A DNA stretch of 64,000 nucleotides. It comes from Mayamaea pseudoterrestris (taxonomy: Eukaryota > Bacillariophyta > Bacillariophyceae > Sellaphorales > Sellaphoraceae). This document shows, piece by piece, positions 60,951-64,000 of the stretch (position 1 is its first letter; every line of letters begins with the position of its first letter). The notes beneath the pieces were generated by a model. It did no database searches, was not told the origin of the DNA, and saw nothing but the letters and a program-made list of their open reading frames with translations. Location: the NCBI GenBank assembly GCA_027923505.1, contig BROI01000020.1, positions 372,001 to 436,000 of the forward strand, given 5' to 3'. The position numbers and the translations under genes are program-made.

Positions 60951-61835
60951 TCAATCGTCTCGCTTCTGCTTGCTCGTCGCATACACTTCATCATTGTCAT
61001 GACTCATAAACATGGCCGCCGCTGCCGCATCATCATTATCACCATTCACCAAAGTATCCTTTTTGTTCACTGCTGCACATACGTCATCATCAATGCCGAC
61101 GGTGCGGTTAATGCCAAAGATGCGCACGCCCACCATGGCGGGGAGCTTGGCCACGAGCGCCACCACCCAACTCACGACATTCACCACGCATGCCACCGCA
61201 TTATACTGACACTGCACGCATGCCGCATAAGTGAGCAGCGTCGGCACGAGCAGTAGCCACGACTGCAGCGTGCGGCGGTGGTTGGAATTGCTGCTCATGG
61301 TATTGGCATTGTTTAAATTCACTCCTTGCTGCTCCTGCTGCCCCGCCAAAAGCAACTGCTCCCACAGCGTCCAACCCGCCTGCGATCCGGTATCGTCAAA
61401 GGGCTGGCCCTTGATCCAGTGCAGCGACAGAATTGTGAGTAGTGTATGCAATACGTTGGTCAGCGTCGTGCTGTAGATTGGTCCCACTAATGCAACGGCT
61501 AGTAGTTGCAGCAAACCAACGGCTGTCAAGTACACCAAGCACCAGCCGAGCGTATTGTTGTTGGTACTGAGCGTGCTGCTGGGAAAGCCGGGCGTGTACA
61601 TGTTGGGCATACTGTCGCTGCTACTATTCATGTTCATCATGCTGGCTGGACTTTGGATGTCGCGCGAGTTGAGGCGGCGGCGCGGCGTGCCGTCCTTGCT
61701 GTTCAAGCGCGTCCGGCGAATTGGAGTCGTTGCTGCAGCAGTCGATGGTTTATAAGTAGCTGGCTGTGTCGAGCGAAAAGTCATGGTGGAAGATGTTGGA
61801 CCGGCTGCTGAAAATAAGTGTCGAAGCTGGGGCAT
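60951..61835 (-). CDS. ORMDL-family protein (sphingolipid regulator)
   Basis: The 294-residue frame (alternative ATG at 61784) holds a full ORMDL domain: NTLGWCLVYLTAVGLLQLL (about residues 94-112), TLTNVLHTLLTILSLHWIKG and QPFDD (124-148), GWTLWEQLL (154-162), LQSWLLLVPTLLTYAACV (190-207) and KLPAMVGVRIFGIN (230-243). ORMDL proteins sit in the ER membrane and restrain serine palmitoyltransferase, the first step of sphingolipid synthesis. Unusual are a 93-residue Ser/Thr/Asn-rich N-terminal extension, a loop insert of about 18 residues (EQQGVNLNNANTMSSNSN) between WEQ and RRTLQ, and a 50-residue acidic tail. In yeast, N-terminal Ser phosphorylation relieves the brake; the extension here could serve that. 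The gene is divergent from 62254. Confidence 0.85.
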   Translation of the reverse strand: MPQLRHLFSAAGPTSSTMTFRSTQPATYKPSTAAATTPIRRTRLNSKDGTPRRRLNSRDIQSPASMMNMNSSSDSMPNMYTPGFPSSTLSTNNNTLGWCLVYLTAVGLLQLLAVALVGPIYSTTLTNVLHTLLTILSLHWIKGQPFDDTGSQAGWTLWEQLLLAGQQEQQGVNLNNANTMSSNSNHRRTLQSWLLLVPTLLTYAACVQCQYNAVACVVNVVSWVVALVAKLPAMVGVRIFGINRTVGIDDDVCAAVNKKDTLVNGDNDDAAAAAMFMSHDNDEVYATSKQKRDD

Positions 61836-62253
61836 GCTCGGTCGTTTTGCCGCTGTCGTTTGATTGATTTCCTTGCGAGTAAACAGTTAAGGTGCGAATT
61901 GGTAGTAGAGACGGCAAGTACTTGTAGTATATTCAGTATACGCAAAAGCCTTGACCGGATCTCTCTCGATGGCAGTCGGAGGGTCGTGGAACGGCGCAGC
62001 AGCTGTCATGGTGGCGACGCGCGCGTCCACGCGGCGTATGAGTAACAATCCGACACAATCACGTTTTACAGTTAGGAGAAGCCGAAGGACTTCGGTCGAA
62101 CGAGCAACCCGGAAAGAGCATCTCGTCAGAACCCCAACGAGCCAGCGCAGCCACAATTCCAAAGACGCACTCGCCTCACAAAATTCAATCGTCCGGGCCT
62201 CGAAGCCGACCAGCATCCAAACATTATATACAAACACACGTACAAACAAACAC

Positions 62254-62961
62254 ATGACCATGAAGACGACTACCAGTACTCGCTACAGTTCCAAAAAGCT
62301 CCTGCTGCTACTGGGATTGTCGTCATCTCAATTCAGTGCATTGGCCTTTCAGCAATCACTCGTTCCATCATTTGGTAGAAATGCTCGACAAACGTCTACC
62401 AGAGTTTGGGGGCGGTCGCAGAGTCACGTCAAAGAATCGACGGCTCTCCAAGAACCCGAGACACTGACAAGAAAAGCAAGTTCATTAACAAAGTACGACC
62501 TTGGACTCGGCAAGAATCAACCACTTTTTGCTGCTGCCACGTACAAGAAATCGGATGTACCAATATATCCAACTAACGATAGCAATGCTACTGCTACAAC
62601 AATAGAAGTGCCATCCGAAAATGACATTCATCAAGCGGTTGAATTCTTGGTCGACCATCAAGGCGCCATGGCCTATCCGTCGCCAAGCATGGTCATGGAG
62701 CATCGCGAGCGGCTCTTGCAAGCGGCGGCGGCTGTGTCAACTACGACAACTACAGATACACAACAAAAGCAGCAACAACCACTGCCACGCGTTTCGTTTG
62801 CAAAATCGCGCGTATCGCTGCCGATTGTATCGAGCGATAGCGACAGTCACTACGTGGTGGACAAGGCGTCGACGAGCGACTTGGATCTAAACACGGCCTG
62901 GGTGGAGCTGCTCATGCTCGAGCAGCAAAAACTCTTGGCGGCAACGGCGGCGGCGCATTAA
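62254..62961 (+). CDS. Plastid-targeted protein of unknown function
   Basis: The ATG at 62254 starts MTMKTTTSTRYSSKKLLLLL, and the signal peptide ends SALAFQQSLVP, an ASAF-type site followed by an Arg/Ser/Thr-rich transit stretch. The frame is open farther upstream but lacks such a signal, so this start is preferred. The mature part includes ENDIHQAVEFLVDHQGAMAY, PSPSMVMEHRERLLQAAAA, LPRVSFAKSRVSLPIVS and a helical end with TAWVELLMLEQQKLLAATAA. About 235 residues, single exon. No family recognised. Confidence 0.6.
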   Translation: MTMKTTTSTRYSSKKLLLLLGLSSSQFSALAFQQSLVPSFGRNARQTSTRVWGRSQSHVKESTALQEPETLTRKASSLTKYDLGLGKNQPLFAAATYKKSDVPIYPTNDSNATATTIEVPSENDIHQAVEFLVDHQGAMAYPSPSMVMEHRERLLQAAAAVSTTTTTDTQQKQQQPLPRVSFAKSRVSLPIVSSDSDSHYVVDKASTSDLDLNTAWVELLMLEQQKLLAATAAAH

Positions 62962-63224
62962 GTGTGACTGCAGTTGCTAGTGAGAGATTGACTTGCAAGT
63001 CGCTAAGAAAAGGAACTCGAGACAAATCTGTTGGAACGAAGCGGCTTGTCTGCCATTGACGTGTTCCGCTTCAGTTCACAAAATGCTATGGTTAACGCGA
63101 TATTATGTATAGCATTAGCTTTTTAAATAAATTCTTTTATTTTCTCAAGTATTACTGTAGTTGTCAAGCAAATGACATGAGAATGTCATTTCCCTCTCAT
63201 GCATGACTCTCACTTCACACATAT
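62962..63224. other. Short spacer between convergent genes
   Basis: It holds both 3' ends. AT-rich with TTTTTAAATAAATTC near 63,120, a possible polyadenylation context. Confidence 0.35.
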
Positions 63225-63899
63225 TCACTCGCTCCGCCGATTCTTCGAATCCAGCTTGGCCATTTGCTGGTCCTGCATCCGTCGAATGTCGCGCATGCGT
63301 TCACCGTCCGTCTTGCGAGCGTCCAAGTATTCGCGCAGTGACTGCATGTTTTCCGCCTTGGTCAATGCTTGCTCCACGAAGGCGTCCACGTCAATGCGGG
63401 GTTTGGAGGTAACTGATGATGATGATTGTTGTCGCATCTTGCTGCTGCTACTAGTATTCATTCCAGAATCGTCTTCGTCTTGATTATTACTACCATCATC
63501 TCTATTGTCTTTCTCGTCCACCTTACGCTGCACTATACTCAAGACGCCATTGGCGGCCGGCGACCCAAGCACAATGTCCAGCAGCACCATGCCACTGACG
63601 ACCAACGGAACGTACTGGCGCCACCCGGATGCCGCATCATTTGTTACGGCAACAAGTAGTGATGATAGTAACGAGTCGTCGAAGCTGCTACTGTAGAGGC
63701 GTGTCGATGATGATGAATACAAATGTCGAGGCGGCAGCCTCGTTGTGCGAGTGGAACACGATTGGAGACGAATTTTCAATATATGACTTCCATTAAGAGG
63801 TTGAACGCTTGTCCATGCGAGTGACATGGACGCCAACGCGAGCCAGCAAAGGAGGACAAGAGCTATTGGTGTTATCCTCGTCATGCTGCTTTTGCTCAT
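63225..63899 (-). CDS. Plastid-targeted membrane protein of unknown function
   Basis: The ATG at 63899 gives MSKSSMTRITPIALVLLCWL, then ALASMSLAWTSVQP, a signal peptide with an ASxxLAW-type cleavage site and a following transit region rich in Ser, Arg and Thr. Upstream ATGs (63929, 63977) are possible. A single membrane helix follows (YVPLVVSGMVLLDIVLGSPA), then a Ser/Asp/Asn-rich linker and a charged coiled coil (DVDAFVEQALTKAENMQSLR, KTDGERMRDIRRMQDQQM). About 225 residues. It may be a thylakoid or envelope protein with a stromal coiled coil. No family recognised. Confidence 0.6.
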   Translation of the reverse strand: MSKSSMTRITPIALVLLCWLALASMSLAWTSVQPLNGSHILKIRLQSCSTRTTRLPPRHLYSSSSTRLYSSSFDDSLLSSLLVAVTNDAASGWRQYVPLVVSGMVLLDIVLGSPAANGVLSIVQRKVDEKDNRDDGSNNQDEDDSGMNTSSSSKMRQQSSSSVTSKPRIDVDAFVEQALTKAENMQSLREYLDARKTDGERMRDIRRMQDQQMAKLDSKNRRSE

Positions 63900-64000
63900 G
63901 GAGAAGAATGGCATGCATGTTGTCATGGCGCGGTTGCGTGACGTCATCAAGCGCGGCCGCCGCGGCCGTGACGTCACATGCTGTCGAAGAGGTGAGGCTC

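Overview
The window reads as nuclear DNA of a photosynthetic stramenopile, most likely a diatom. The evidence is indirect: several predicted proteins start with a signal peptide whose cleavage region carries an ASAF-, ALAF- or EAF-like motif (the bipartite plastid presequence of algae with secondary red plastids), introns are few and short with GT-AG ends, and the retroelements resemble diatom Ty1/copia elements. No organism name can be given from the sequence alone.

The window has two compartments. Positions 1 to about 40,000 are mostly repeats. From left to right: a very young tandem array of copia family A whose units share LTRs (1-9867); a short island with three or four host genes or gene remnants (about 10,160-13,671); a repeat-rich stretch holding a decayed but clearly spliced coiled-coil gene (about 16,670-18,650); and a diverged satellite into which a 16-kb composite has gone. 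The composite is old copia element C (minus strand, 20,020-36,348, flanked by CACAT). It contains a younger copia element B (20,690-27,253) and a decayed LINE-like RT/RNase H fragment (about 32,290-35,275). LTR divergence read by eye gives the order C (about 8%), B (about 1%), A (none seen). Smaller fossils follow up to 39,945.

Positions 40,000-64,000 are gene-dense with short spacers and many divergent pairs: a P-loop NTPase, a small secreted/membrane protein, a K/A-rich basic protein, ribosomal stalk protein P1, ADF/cofilin, a DEAD-box helicase, a VTT-like membrane protein, a secreted C69-type dipeptidase, a leucine-rich-repeat-like protein, an ORMDL protein, a fucosyltransferase-like fragment, and four proteins with plastid-type presequences.

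The genes form no single pathway; this is ordinary eukaryotic gene order. The points most worth a second look are the nested insertion history with a recoverable target duplication, the shared-LTR array with an exact 3,344-bp duplication, a chromodomain-like module inside copia polyproteins, an NTPase of possible Crinkler/RHS type at the border of the repeat zone, initiator-codon-only first exons, and a 27-nt micro-exon next to a minisatellite-bearing intron.
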